From the NCBI GenBank assembly GCA_020747015.1, contig JAGTJM010000020.1, forward strand, positions 310,001-374,000: DNA of 64,000 nt. Reading direction: 5' to 3'. This DNA is from Pyrenochaeta sp. MPI-SDFR-AT-0127 (taxonomy: Eukaryota > Ascomycota > Dothideomycetes > Pleosporales > Cucurbitariaceae). The position numbers and the translations under genes are program-made. The notes beneath the pieces are model-generated. The model was not told the DNA's origin. It did no database searches and saw nothing but the letters and a program-made list of their open reading frames with translations. Positions 35,250 through 46,746 of this stretch are shown here, in pieces. Each line of letters starts with the position of its first letter. Positions within the stretch are counted from its first letter, which is position 1.

Positions 35250-35638
35250 TCAGCACTTTCGAACCCGTCCAGCATAAAAGTCATTCGACTCAGCCTCCCG
35301 ACTTCGACACGGCGTTCCTCGATTCCTGCATACCCCACCGGCCTTGCAGTCCTCAGAGTGAAACGTGCCACACGTACACACTGCAATCAACTTTAGCGTC
35401 TGCTCCCAACAACCCTCTAGAGATTGCAGATAGCCTTACCAGTGTTGGCACGCGGAGGCCAGCCCAACTTGTAGTAGTTCTCATACCCAGAGTATTTGTA
35501 CCCCTTGCGCGAGCACGCGGTCGAACAAGCAAAGGTGCCGAGGCCGTCGATGCTGCATTTGCCGGACCAGCAGTCTGCTGTGACGATAGGGAGGAGGACG
35601 CAAAGGCCGAGGGTTATGAGGCTGGATGAGATGTGCAT
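35250..35638 (-). CDS. small secreted cysteine-rich protein, defensin-like
   Basis: Proposed exons on the minus strand: 35638-35440 and 35380-35250 (109 residues); the 59-bp intron has GTAAGG and TTGCAG ends. Residues 1-21 (MHISSSLITLGLCVLLPIVTA) form a signal peptide. The mature part starts DCWSGKC and contains FACSTACSRKGYKYSGY. The CxxxC plus KGYK.GY layout recalls fungal CS-alpha-beta defensins such as plectasin. After splicing, the next residues are VCTCG, supplying the CxC such folds need. The spliced product has ten cysteines in the mature part, an even number. Without splicing the frame ends after 73 residues with five. The usual Cys between CxxxC and CxC is absent and one extra sits near the N-terminus, so the disulfide pattern would differ. 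Could act as an antimicrobial or host-interaction protein (inference). Confidence 0.55.
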
Positions 35639-37854
35639 GGTTTGTCTTGATTGCTTGTGACAGCAACGGTGAAAGTGGATCTTTGGTGGACAAGAAAAGT
35701 GTGTATGTGAGGGTGAATGCAGGGCTTTATAGCGAATTGTTCATGCAGAAAGACTAATACGCGAGAGAGCAGGTAGCAGAGGTCTTTAGCTTTCGAATAC
35801 ACAAAGCAAGGGTAGTCTACGATGGGAATGGTGTGTCGTCATTTGTCTTGTACTAAGATGGGCTGGGAACGCCTCATTGTTCATATCTTTCTCTCCCTTC
35901 AGTGATGAATACGGGGCTAGAAATAGCTGCTGAGCTGTGATCCATAGATTGGCTGCGCTCTTGACCTAGTATTCAAGCCTCGTGAACGCCAAGAGAGTAC
36001 ATCTTGGTTCTCGTGCTCTGTTACTTCAGCCGCATCCGTCATTGAACAAGGTTTAGTCAAGGTTTTGGCATTCGCGTACATCGCTACTCGCCTGCACACT
36101 CGTGTTTTATGCTGTTCTTACAATTCTCGCCGCCTCGTCGGCGAGCTGCTCTACACGAAATTAGGCAGGTGAATTGGCATATTCGGGCCTTCTCGTCCGC
36201 GGAGTGCTGCTCTTCTGCGTGTAGACATGTCTTAACGGTCAACATCGTGGCAGGTAAACACCCTTTTGATTATCAAATTAGCCCTGATAGAAGTCTAGAA
36301 AGAAACAATGTAGATCTGGGGTACACAAAACGTTTAATTGGAAGTCGATCGCGGATCATGTATTATTCTCTTTGGTGGGCAACAAGTACTACAAATGACA
36401 GCTGTAGATGCAAGAACTGAAGGACTGTCTCTCAAAGAACTTTTTCTTCATCTGTGATACACACCATATTACCTCAACATTGTAGCATCTTTACGTCTGT
36501 TCGACTATGTTTTCCATTATCCCTAGTACTAGCACGCTACTGATCAAGTTTGGGTTCCTCGAATCATGTCCTTTGGCCTTTTTATCCACGTCTGGGCAAC
36601 ATCGCACTTGATCTACAGCCTACGGTGCTGGAAGAGGGTTATCAAGTCATTCGGATGAGTTTGGTCGCCTCGTGCCAAAGAATGAATGAGTGCCTGGCTT
36701 GCATTATGGTCCCCAACTCTGGAGACATCGGAAGCGGAATTGCAAGCTAGATGCTTAATATGCCTTACCGTAGCAGCGATGGCGCGTTTGGTTTTGCCAA
36801 TGAAGGTCGAGATATACACTTCATATCGCTGATAAGTTTCCGTGGTGACAAACTAATGGTTTTCGGCTGCAACATTAAGTTACGATGGTTTGCCGTGAAG
36901 ACGGCATAACACAATCAACTATCGTCGTGTGCCAATTAAGATACTTCAATTCAATGATTGCAGCTGTAGAGTCAGCTGAGTCTCATCGCCCCAACACAGA
37001 AAGTCCCAGGATGGCCTCCCGAACGGTCTAGAAGTGGCGATATGGAATCGGGCCATGGCCAGAGTGCTAAGCTTCTCGACTGCTGGAGAGGGGTTTCATC
37101 AGTATGATAGCGACCCAAATTTTCTTTCTTACATTTCTCACTTCTTTGGTATTCAGGTCTTCTGTCATGACGCCAGAATAGCTTTAGTTCTACTCACAAG
37201 CAAAGCTTCAAGTTCTACAGTCAATCCTCCATTTCTTTCTGCTTGAAGCGCCAAATACTGAGCAGCATCCATAGCAATCTCGATCACAAGTAAATGAAGT
37301 TGCAACCCTGCCTGTTTTATCAAGACGGTAGCTTGCTATGCTTATGATATTACATCTAGCCCCTTTAGTGCCATGTCTGTGAACATCGCCTCCACCTTAC
37401 GTGCAAATGCCACCAGTGCAAGGCTGTTCAATGATGTAAACAGTAATTTACACAATGGCAAAATCCGCACTTGACATCTTAACAGGATTGGAAAGAGACA
37501 AGGGGTTCCGTGCAAATGTAAAATGGAGGGGTGATGCTATGTATTATTATTGCGGCTCGTACCGGACGATTGAAGCCCACCAATGGGAGGCATGACTACA
37601 CAAATCTACGACTTCGCTGCGTTTCAAGATCGATCCCAAACCTACCATCTGCACATCTTCCAGCCATCTGGTGCTGTTTTGTAGAGTATTCATTAATTAT
37701 GGATAGTGTTCGGTCAAACTTATTGGGATACACCAAAAGATCACCACTTGGAGTATGACGCTTCCAGAGATATATATTCTAGGTTCGCTACTATTTGATT
37801 TTGCCTAATCTCGAATTCGTGCAAGTAAGGAAATCTTTGGAGCTAAACGACACA
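35639..37854. other. gene-free 2.2-kb region
   Basis: Rather AT-rich with no recognisable gene on either strand. It contains the promoters of the small secreted protein (minus) and of the AA9 gene (plus). Confidence 0.45.
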
Positions 37855-38835
37855 ATGAAGTCTTTCTATCTCGCGCTTCTCCCTCTGGCAGCGGGCCATG
37901 GCTTCGTTCAACAAATCTGGTTTGGTAACTCTCTTGTCGATACCTGGAATCCGTACAAAGATCCCCAGAAGAATCCACCCGTCAACAAGATCACCCGTAT
38001 CTTCAAGGATAACGGGCCCGTAACTGATGGCCTTTTCACTACAGATGCGGTACGACATCTCTTTTCCTCGATTGAATTCGACGTAAACGCTGACATATCG
38101 ACTTCAGATTACATGCAACATCGGCCGCGACAGCAAGAACAATGTTCCCGCAACCAACACTGCCAGTGTTGCCGCAGGGAGCACCGTTAAGTTCATGTGG
38201 TACGTCTCTACATCAATATCTTAACCCATCAATGACATTGCATGTCCTAACTAAGCCTGCCACCACACAGGACAGACTGGCAATCCGATCACCCTGGCCC
38301 AATTCTAACGTATCTCGCCGACTGCAAAGGAAAATGCAGTGCCTTCTCTGGCAGTTCTGGCGCAGTGTGGGTCAAGATCGATCAAGCGGGTTATGATGCG
38401 TCGCAAGCTGTGCCCTGGGCGAGCAAGAGATTGCCGACGCAGAACAGCACCTATACTATCAAACTCCCATCGAAGATCAAGCCAGGAGAATACATTCTCC
38501 GACACGAGATTTTAGGCCTACAGAGGACAAACACAAGTAAGTCAATTCAGTGAACGTGGTTGTTTCGAAAAAATTCTGCAGCCATCACATCTTTAGAATG
38601 ACACACTAATGTGTTACGTTTAGACGGCAGTTTGGCGCAATTCTATCCAGGATGCCATCAGATTACGATTACAGGAAGTGGAACGACAGCACTCCCCACG
38701 GGAATTGCGCTGCCAGGTGCATATCAGCCGGATGATAAGAAGAGTATTTTCCTCGAGTATAGGGCTATCTCGGCCACGAACCCTTACACACCGCCTGGTG
38801 GTCCGGTGTGGGGAGATAACGGTTGGAGTTCTTGA
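37855..38835 (+). CDS. AA9 lytic polysaccharide monooxygenase
   Basis: Four exons: 37855-38049, 38108-38199, 38271-38536, 38624-38835 (254 residues). Residues 1-14 are a short signal peptide ending LAAG, so mature His1 is the His of HGFVQQIW. The second copper ligand is the His of WQSDHPGPILTYLADC, and the axial Tyr lies in LAQFYPGCHQI, completing the copper histidine brace. ITCNIGRD, SAGSTVKFMW-like and RHEILGL complete the AA9 pattern. The enzyme is secreted and uses O2 or H2O2 with a reductant to cleave cellulose or hemicellulose. There is no CBM1 or GPI tail: the protein stops soon after GPVWGDNGWSS. Expression is usually carbon-controlled, but I did not identify regulatory sites. Confidence 0.93.
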
Positions 38836-39419
38836 AACACACGTGGTTTGGAACGCAATGAGCTCCGTCGAGTACCTTGTCATATATCGCTTTGATAATG
38901 ATTTGCTCTTATTAAACACACTCTACTATCAAATGTGGACACTTATGATCTTCTTGTGCCTTCCGAATTGTTGTTTCATGTGCATTGATCTTGCGAAACC
39001 TGATCATGTTATTGAGTGGACTTCATAACGAAGCTTAAGTGTGCATTGTCTTTGTGGAACATAGATCTTATTGCCACAAAATGATAGTGTACACGGCCAT
39101 CCATATTTATAGGTGTATATAAAATGGTGCAGAAAACATACAACCCAAAACACGAATCCAAAAAAGGGTACGAGCCAGAGCGGGAGAAGTCATTGAAATA
39201 TGGAAGTGCTGCTATTGCAAAGACACTATGGACTAAGAATGCCATGCAAAGTCCTCATTCAAGACTATTGTTCTATCATGACGTTTGGCAACTCAGGAGT
39301 TTGAGGCAGTGATTTGCCATGGCTTGGAAATATATCAAGCTCAGTGACCGCAGATATGCCCTAAGAGTGCTTGTAAAACGATTCTAACGACACTGAAATC
39401 GATTGCAGCTCTGGGAAGC
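38836..39419. other. convergent intergenic region
   Basis: 3' flanks of the AA9 gene and the minus-strand dehydrogenase. AT-rich, no coding signal. Confidence 0.5.
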
Positions 39420-40439
39420 TCATGACCGGGCTTTTGGCAGAGTGTATCCACCCATATCATCGAAAAACTTACCTCCCTTCGCCATCACATCAGCAATATC
39501 TTCGCCTAGCCATTCTGTTGTCAATGCGGTTCGTGCTGTCTCGATCTCCTTCACCAGGCTTCCAGCCACCTGATTCAATGTTATTTCATGATCAAGCTAG
39601 AATCTTGCAGAGTAATGCTTACCATCATACTATGCCCTTTTCTTTTAGGATCTGTGCTCGTGGACACAATCGCATTCGCAACATCTTCAACGGTATTCGC
39701 TGGTAAACCTCGTTCTTTCCACTTCTCAGAGTAGCCTGTTGTAATATTTGTGGGCGTGAAGAAGGGTGCAACAACGTTGACACGAACACCAAGCTCGTTG
39801 GCAACTCTTTGCGAAGCGCGTGCAAGACCAACGACCCCATGTTTAGATGATATGTACGACACCACTCCTGTCCCACCAAAGTAGCCGGATGTAGAAGCAA
39901 TAAGTACCACCGACCCTCGTGCATCGTCTGAGTCAGGCGGATTGGACTGCATGGAATGTATTGCTAACCGAAGAGCTGCGTGATATTAGTAGTCCGCACT
40001 GTGGAAATGAGGGTACTAGATGCTTACTGTTCATACTACCCTTCAAATTAACATCAATTACCCTCCATGCCTCACTCGGCTCCTTCAGCTCTCCCTGCTC
40101 ATCTTCTTCAAAGTCAAAGAAGCCTTTACTTTCCATCAATCCTGCATTTGCGATCACGATGTCGACTTGGCCAAACTTCTTCTTTGTTTCTCGAAATAAA
40201 GCCTTCATGTCATCCCAGTTGACGATGTTGGTTGGGTGGTAAAGGGCCCGGCAAGAATCCGACAGGGAGGATATTAAGGCGTCAGCAGCATCTCTAGCCA
40301 GGGGAAGGTCTGCTATCACAACGTTGCAGCCATGAGAGTGGTAAGCACGGATCGTTTGTGCACCGATTCCTCCTGCACCTCCGGTCACGATGACGGTCTT
40401 TGGTTTGCCATTGGGAAGAGTGAAGCTGTTGGTGGACAT
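39420..40439 (-). CDS. short-chain dehydrogenase/reductase
   Basis: Three exons on the minus strand: 40439-40028, 39975-39623, 39569-39420 (304 residues); introns of 52 and 53 bp. TVIVTGGAGGIGAQ is the TGxxxGIG nucleotide loop, and the acidic VVIADLP at the end of beta-2 suggests NAD(H) rather than NADP(H). IVIANAG is the NNAG-type motif. The catalytic Ser is in VVLIASTSGYFG and the YxxxK in VSYISSKHG. This is a classical SDR of the group that includes 15-hydroxyprostaglandin and 5'-hydroxyaverantin dehydrogenases; the substrate is an unknown secondary alcohol or ketone. The last exon is inferred from splice signals and the smooth continuation VAGSLVKEIETA. It shares a 464-bp divergent promoter with the AhpD-like gene. 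Confidence 0.92.
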
Positions 40440-40903
40440 GTCTAAACCAACATAATATATCTGTTAATAAAGCGTCTGAGGAGTTGTGGCTCTGTGATCA
40501 CCTGAAGCGCTGAAAACAAATTCAGGGAGGAGAAAGACGGTAACCAAAGGTGGACTGAATCTAGGGAAAACTTTGGTGTATATAATATAGCATCAAAGCT
40601 GTCTTAGCTAAAAGATCATAGATTTATGGGACCAAATTAAACTTTCACTCCTCTCCATCACATGCCACGCCACTACGTCAGTGGTATACATTTCGGGGAG
40701 ATGCATTGCTCTCCGGACAGGGCGGGTGTTACCCCGCTAAGAGCGAGAGCATTTCGAACGAGCAACGCGATTCGGCCTCGCTATGCACCACCCCGACATT
40801 CGGAACGCCAATTCCGCAGATTTGCTGACGAGAGCAATGCTGTTTCTCGCTATGAGAGATACCTTCTACCAATCTTCACCTTTACAAAGACGTCGATGAC
40901 AAC
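40440..40903. promoter_or_regulatory. divergent promoter, SDR / AhpD-like gene
   Basis: This is the shared upstream region of two divergent genes. TATATAATATA occurs near 40,580 on the SDR side. The CGG inverted repeat on the other side is listed separately. Confidence 0.5.
40801..40816. promoter_or_regulatory. CGG-N10-CCG inverted repeat, candidate Zn2Cys6 site
   Basis: The half-sites CGGAA and TTCCG are perfect inverted copies separated by six bases, placed 88 bp before the AhpD-like start codon. Paired CGG triplets are the usual target of Gal4-type dimers. The binding protein is unknown. Confidence 0.45.
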
Positions 40904-41842
40904 ATGAGTAACAACGAGCTCCCAATACCCCGCGACCCCACTGAGGAGGAAGCTCTTGCGCTTTTCACAGCCGTGGAAGAAAAGTTCCCCTCCAAGACAC
41001 TCGGCGATGAAAAGTGGTACATACTCGCAGTAATCTGAAACCATCATTATTACGCATGAGTAATGGCTGATGCGGCTTGTAGCTTGCAACAATAGTTGGC
41101 GGCGGCCAGCCCGGCTTTGCGCCTCTTCTTTATAAGGAGCTCATCAAGCGACCAGAATACCATACACCTGAACAACGACAAGCCTTGATGCGAAGATTAC
41201 GAGAGACGTTGTTCAAGCTCATCGTTATAATCGGGGTGTGTAAGCCATTAGAAGCCATCTTCGATATCGACGCGATTACACGACCAGAGGACAAAGACTA
41301 CAGTTTCTCAAGGTGAGATGAGCTTTTTTCTTACAAGATATCGCTGATTACTGGACAGAGAGGGATGGCAATGCGACGAGGCGAATGCAAAGCGAGGCTT
41401 CGAATGGCAAAGTCGCCTCTATCAGCACAACCAGCAAAATATTGACAATGTCTTAGCATCACAGCGAGATTTTGGTGAGTATGAAGTGTTTCCTCAATTC
41501 GCAGCTATTGACGTATATGATCAGATTGGACTAGCAAGCAGATCACCTATGGCCTGTATCTCTCTGATCACAGCATCCTGAACGATGTAGAGACCGAGCT
41601 CACGGTTCTGTCCGGTATCATGATCCAGAATCTGCCACGTGAGACAGCATGGCATTTACGAGGAACGAGGCGAATTGGTGTGAGCAAGGAGGATGTTGAG
41701 ACTCTACAACAATGTGTAAGTGCCAAACGTGAATACCAAGATTGCGTGTCCTGATAACGCACAGATAGAGCTAGTCGCAACTTTCTGTGGCTTGCGTCTC
41801 CACAGAGTACCTAGAGTCGCAGATATTGAACACGAAGTCTAA
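40904..41842 (+). CDS. AhpD-like / carboxymuconolactone decarboxylase-type protein
   Basis: Five exons: 40904-41029, 41083-41312, 41359-41474, 41525-41715, 41765-41842, joining cleanly to 246 residues. No exon gives a long open frame on its own, so the gene is easy to overlook. The joined protein starts MSNNELPIPRDPTEEEAL. It has LATIVGGGQPGFAPLLYKEL, LRETLFKLIVIIGVCKPLEA, ITYGLYLSDHSILNDVETEL and TAWHLRGTRRIG, matching a fungal all-helical AhpD-like family. The CxxC of true AhpD is absent, so peroxidase activity is not indicated. Relatives are predicted lactone decarboxylases or dehalogenase-like proteins of unknown substrate. The divergent SDR may act in the same pathway (inference). Confidence 0.85.
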
Positions 41843-42921
41843 GACCTAGAAATCTAAGTAATACTAGAGCAATACTAGATAAATTAGTAGCTGCGCGAAC
41901 TCTACCCTACTTGGTCCTGTTGAATCGTTCTCTGCATACGGATTTTGTTTCAAGACTTTCAAACATTGTTTGCGGCCTTAAATAGGTACAGCGGTTATAT
42001 GTTGAATGTCTCTTGGTCTTTTAAGATACTAGGGACAGCGTAACGTTTTTACCTCGGCACCTTTTTATTTATTCTAAGGGACGTGCTAGTAACAACTTAA
42101 AGCCTCGGTCTGCAATTAGCCAAGCCGTCAGTGCCCCTTAAGCATGGTATTGCCTGAGACGTTAGGCATTATCAAATTAATCTACAACGCGAACAAGCTT
42201 CCTAACTTAGAGAGCTGCAGTATTCAAGCCTATCTTCAAAATCTGCGATGAGTTTTCTTTACAGCAAGGAATGAATGTTCAGCAATGTGCAACTGCAGTT
42301 CTGTAATGCAAAACATCACCGAGTCAAGGGCTGAAACACCACAGTGCATGGAGGATATTCAATGGCTTTTCTTTTTTTCAGTGTTTCCAAACAGCGATAT
42401 ATCAGTTTGCTAATCGTTCTCGGCCCAAAGTCTCTCACACCTGGTGGAAGTATCTTATACCGTATACGCCACTGTTACATTGGGGAAAATAGGGGTTGCG
42501 AGAATGGATAAAACGGCCGCCATTGCCCTCGGACCAAGCCGATGTGGGGGAGTTTGATAAACCTGGCCCCTGACACAAGGATATAGGACCGACGGACGCA
42601 TGGCCAATCCAACACGCCCTTTTCGTCAGCTGGTTGCCGTAGGACTCGAAAAGGTTGTCTCTAGTGCTATTGATCCCTCTGGCTGTATTTTGGATGCGGA
42701 TGAAACAGGGGGTTTTTAGCATAGTGCAGAACGTGCGCTACAAGGCCTGACATGTTCTCTCTAGGGGCCGGTCTGTAAGTGGAACTCATTAGCCAACAAC
42801 GGAGATCAACTGCAGCGGATCTCTATATAAGAAAGCTCCAAGATGTTCTTCACCTTCTTCAAAGTTTAAGCAGCTTCATGCCTCATCGACTACCTAAGAC
42901 AAAATCTAATTAGTCGTCATA
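41843..42921. other. gene-free, partly AT-rich region
   Basis: No gene seen. Just after the preceding stop there is a short repeat (AATACTAGA twice within 41,860-41,880). The rest holds the promoter of the peroxygenase gene, with TATATAA near 42,822. Confidence 0.45.
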
Positions 42922-43927
42922 ATGGGAGCTTCTTCACTTATTAGCTTCTGCATGTTTTCTCTTGCTTTTGGATTTCCCCATTCTAGCAATCTTGGTCTTA
43001 AGGGATTATCGCATCACAGCAAGGAAGCGAGGCAAGGGTCGACTATATTAGAGGGAACCACTTTGAAGAGTAATCATCTCACTTGGAGTGCCCCAGGGGA
43101 AAACGATCGTGGGTCACCCATTTCTATATAGAAGGTCTAATTTGCTAATCAGTTACCCCTCGATCCTCTAGTCCGCTCTCCTTGTCCTGCGTTGAATACC
43201 CTTGCCAATCATGGCTTTCTCCCGCACGACGGCCGGAACATCACACTCGCAATGTTGAAGACCGCTGCCAAGGACGGACTTAATGTTGGACCTCTGGTTC
43301 CGGAGCAAGGTTTTGGGCGAGCGATTTTGTTGAACCCGGACCCAAATGCTACTGTAAGCAATCTTCCCTTGTATCACGTCTATGGAACTTACGTTTCTAG
43401 TTCATTGATCTGTCTATGCTTCACAAGCATAATCATATCGAGCACGATTCAAGTTTCTCTCGCCGCGATACCTTCTTTGACCCGACCAACCCTTTTGATG
43501 CGGCTACTTTTGACAGCTTTCTTTCCTACTTTGGAAATGAACAAAACATCACTGTCGCCGCTGCCGAGAACGCTAGAGCTAGACACGCACTTGACATGAG
43601 CAAATTGAATCCTGAGTTTGGACTCACCAAAGCTCAGGTTGGCGTTATTCAGGGCGAGATTGCAACTATGCTGGCAGTCTTTGGTCATCCAGAATTTCCT
43701 CACATCAACAGACCATGGTTTGAATTCTTTATTCGTAAGTTCTCCAGCCCCCGGCCATCGCTTCGAGTAGTGCTATGGTACTCTAGCTAACCCAAACAGG
43801 GAATGAGCGTTTACCTGTTGATCTTGGCTGGACCCCGCGTTCCGTTGAGACGGATAGAAATGTTCTCCTGATTGCTGCAGCAATGCAGGCGGCGAGCCCT
43901 ACTGACATTCCCCTTGTTTTCGAATAG
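42922..43927 (+). CDS. heme-thiolate unspecific peroxygenase (chloroperoxidase family)
   Basis: Four exons: 42922-43108, 43172-43353, 43401-43734, 43800-43927 (276 residues). The N-terminus MGASSLISFCMFSLAFGFP is a likely signal peptide. Splicing of exons 1 and 2 creates SPCPALNTLANHGFLPHDGR, where the Cys of PCP (about residue 67) is the axial heme ligand. HNHIEHDSSFSRRD carries the EHD motif of the distal, magnesium-binding side. The length fits the short group of fungal peroxygenases. These secreted enzymes use H2O2 to oxygenate or halogenate small molecules. Exon 1's donor (GATC|GTGGGT) was chosen because it is the only one that keeps frame and family sequence. The C-terminus is short, with no extra Cys seen. 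Confidence 0.92.
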
Positions 43928-45047
43928 ACCGCTACTTAGGGGCAGGCTTTCATCTTATTACTTCTGGGGCAACTGCCGCCCCTTTCACGGTTTATTTTGG
44001 TGCTATAGAGTAGGACTAATTCCGAGGCCCTATATCCCTTATCACGTAGAATTTGAAAGTCTGTCTACAACTATCGGACCAATTAGAAAAGCTTGACGTG
44101 GGGATGAATTTATGCTAGCTTGCAACAACTAGGTACAAATTATTTTGTATCGTGATCTTCACATCTCACACCCCACTAGTTGGCAGAGGGGCTAACTTTA
44201 GGTTTGCTATGCAATCACTTAGCCTCCGAAAAACACTGTTCTAACCTTGTTGGGATTGATTGATTTAATGCTACGCATTCTCAGCTGTGACTTCTCTATA
44301 GCTATGCACAGCTGGTTGGCAAACTAATGTTTGTTGTATGGTGATCGTTATGGTGGACTGGTCTCTACGCGATACTGATACCTAAACCTTAGTAATGGCA
44401 TGCGATGCAAACTTCAAAGGGTCAGTCAGTCTGCCGCCAACAGCCTGCATACTGTCCCTAATTTACGAAACAATGCAAATCGCACGAGAACCGGAGCAAA
44501 TTCCAACCAGCCTACGTCCAGACTGCTTACTGAACATAAATCTCGGAGAATCCTTCGACTGTTTCCTATTCGTCCGCAGGATTGACCTTTATGTTAAGCA
44601 TTCAGCCCATCCTGAGTTGATTCGCTCTCGAACCAATCACCCCACATTTCCGATATAAGCGTCGTGGTCGCATCGGGGACTCCTTCATGTCTCCGTAGCA
44701 TGTTCACGCGTCGTCTCGAGCAGCATTGTCTCGGCAGATTTAGCTTGAGTCGGTCGTCTTGGAAAACATGTCCCGAGATCACCAATGCGGGGAACTCTTC
44801 ACTAACACGCCACTAGGGCAAAAATCGCCTAAGTGTTCCCCATGGGGAACCCACTCGAGACGACTGTTGGAGCGGATGATTTCCTAACGGCGACGGAGGT
44901 GCCGCAGTTACGCTAACCATGACAAAACATGGAGGACATACGTCTATATAATCAATGATCGACGCTGACGTTCGTTCAGCAACACAGTACCTTTTTCTCT
45001 GTGTGCTCGCAACATATTCGATCTAGTTGGATTACAACTGCTTCAAA
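43928..45047. other. promoter region of the ACS transporter
   Basis: No supportable gene; the open frame around 44,395-44,658 has no family resemblance. The region includes the 16-bp palindrome listed separately. Confidence 0.45.
44835..44850. promoter_or_regulatory. perfect 16-bp palindrome, candidate operator
   Basis: GTTCCCCATGGGGAAC reads the same on both strands and lies about 200 bp before the transporter ATG. The CCCC/GGGG arms resemble targets of C2H2 or STRE-type regulators, but the factor is unknown. Confidence 0.5.
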
Positions 45048-46746
45048 ATGGCATCTCAGCATCCGGACCGGGAATTCTGGAAAGCAGAGGTTGAACACAT
45101 AGGTAACCTCGCCACCACCGATCCTAAGCAGGATGCCGTCCAGCATGAAACCGCGATGGCAAACGAAGACCCTGACCTCAAGCTTGCCAGTGCTCCCTTT
45201 GAAGAGAAGACGGAGGAAGAGAAGAAGTTAGTACGCAAGATCGACATGTACCTGATGCCGACCATTTGGGTCTTGTACTGCTTTTCCTACATGGTATAGC
45301 CCGTGATTTCCGCTGACGTCGACACATGTTAACAGTCACTCCAGGATCGAACTGCTATTGGTAATGCGAAAGTTGCTGGCATGGACCGCGATCTCGGATT
45401 GACTTCGAATGAATACTTCCTTGCCATCGTCATCTTTCAGGTTGGATATGTGTTCTTCGAGGTCCCTTCCAAGTAAGCTATGGTAATCGCCGTCTCACAG
45501 ATACATGTTGTTTACATACTTTAGTATGGTTCTCTCCCGCGTTCGGCCCTCTATTTGGATTCCGACACTGATGGTTTTCTGGGGAAGCGTGTCTGCACTC
45601 ATGGCACTTGTGAAGACCCCCTCGCAACTGATTGGCGTCCGCTTCGTTCTCGGTGTCACAGAAGCTGGCTTCAGCCCTGCTGTTCTCTTTATTATCTCTA
45701 ATTGGTATCGGCGGCACGAACAGTCAAAGCGCTTCATGTGTTTCCTCAGTGCAGGCATCTTGTCAGGTGCATTCGGCGGCATCATCGCAGGTGCAATCGT
45801 CGACAGCCTTGATGGCTCTCATGGGCTCTCTGGATGGCAATGGTATGTGCAACTGACTTATTCTATGTTGATCAAGCTAACTCACAGGAAGGCTTTTCAT
45901 TGTCCAAGGCGTCGCAACAGTAGCATGTGCCATCCCGGCGCCTTTTCTCCTCCTTGACTGGCCCTCCACTGCACGACAACTTACACCCCGCGAGCGCGAG
46001 ATCGCTCTTGCCCGACTCAGAGCGGATGGCATGCACGTAGCTGGCAGCGGTGATGGAGAGAAGTCGATCTCACATGGCAAAGCTTTTATAAATGCGGTAT
46101 CCAACTGGCGCTTGTGGCTACTCTGCATTGGGTACATGACAATCATTGGATGCTACAGTTTGAGCTGTTTCAATCCTACTCTGGTACAAGGTTTGGGCTA
46201 CAAAGGCTCAATGGCACAGTATAGTAAGTCAATTGATATCTGACCACCATACGAGGGAAGTAATACTGACCTAGTCTAGTGACTGTGCCCCTGTACGTAG
46301 TCGCATTCGCAATTGCTGTTCCCACAGCCATTTTTGCCGACCGCGTCCATCCATTCCGCCCTATCTTGTGTGCCTCTGCACTCGTTATGGGTGCTATCTT
46401 TTGCGCTCTTTCTGCAGGCATCTATGCCTATATTCCTCGATACGTTTTCCTCGTCTTCATCAATAGCATGATCTGGACAGCCAACCCTCTCGCACTTTCC
46501 TATGCTTCAGTATCCATGGGTCCACTTGACCCTGAGACACGAGCTATCTCACTTGCTTTTGTCAATGGATTGGGCAATCTTGCTCAGGTCTACGGCTCTT
46601 ACTTGTTCCCGAATGAGGATAAGCCGAAGTATTTGAAAGGGTTTGGGACGTATGCGGGGCTACTCACCCTTGGTGCGGGAATATATGTTTCGGCATATTT
46701 CTTGCTCAAAAGAAGTCCTTTCAAGGCGAAAACTCAACACTCGTGA
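45048..46746 (+). CDS. MFS transporter, anion:cation symporter (Dal5/Tna1-like) family
   Basis: Five exons: 45048-45293, 45345-45472, 45525-45842, 45892-46223, 46280-46746 (496 residues). Signatures of the ACS family: KIDMYLMPTIWVLYCFSYM, DRTAIGNAKVAGM, VGYVFFEVPSNMVLSRV, LGVTEAGFSPAVLFIISNWY, then a 12-helix layout with a central loop (TARQLTPREREIALARLR). The family imports small organic anions such as allantoate, nicotinate, biotin precursors or pantothenate at the plasma membrane; the substrate cannot be named. Exon 2 has an alternative acceptor 9 bases earlier (adds SLQ). Exon 4 uses the acceptor GAAG just after a CACAG, which is the one that keeps WQWLFIVQG in frame. Convergent with the siderophore transporter. 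Confidence 0.92.

Noticed and set aside
35165..35386. Other minus-strand frame (charged, Glu/Lys-rich) overlapping exon 2 of the small secreted protein
   Set aside because: It cannot be joined in frame to the signal-peptide exon with the GTAAGG donor and TTGCAG acceptor; kept only as a possible alternative reading.
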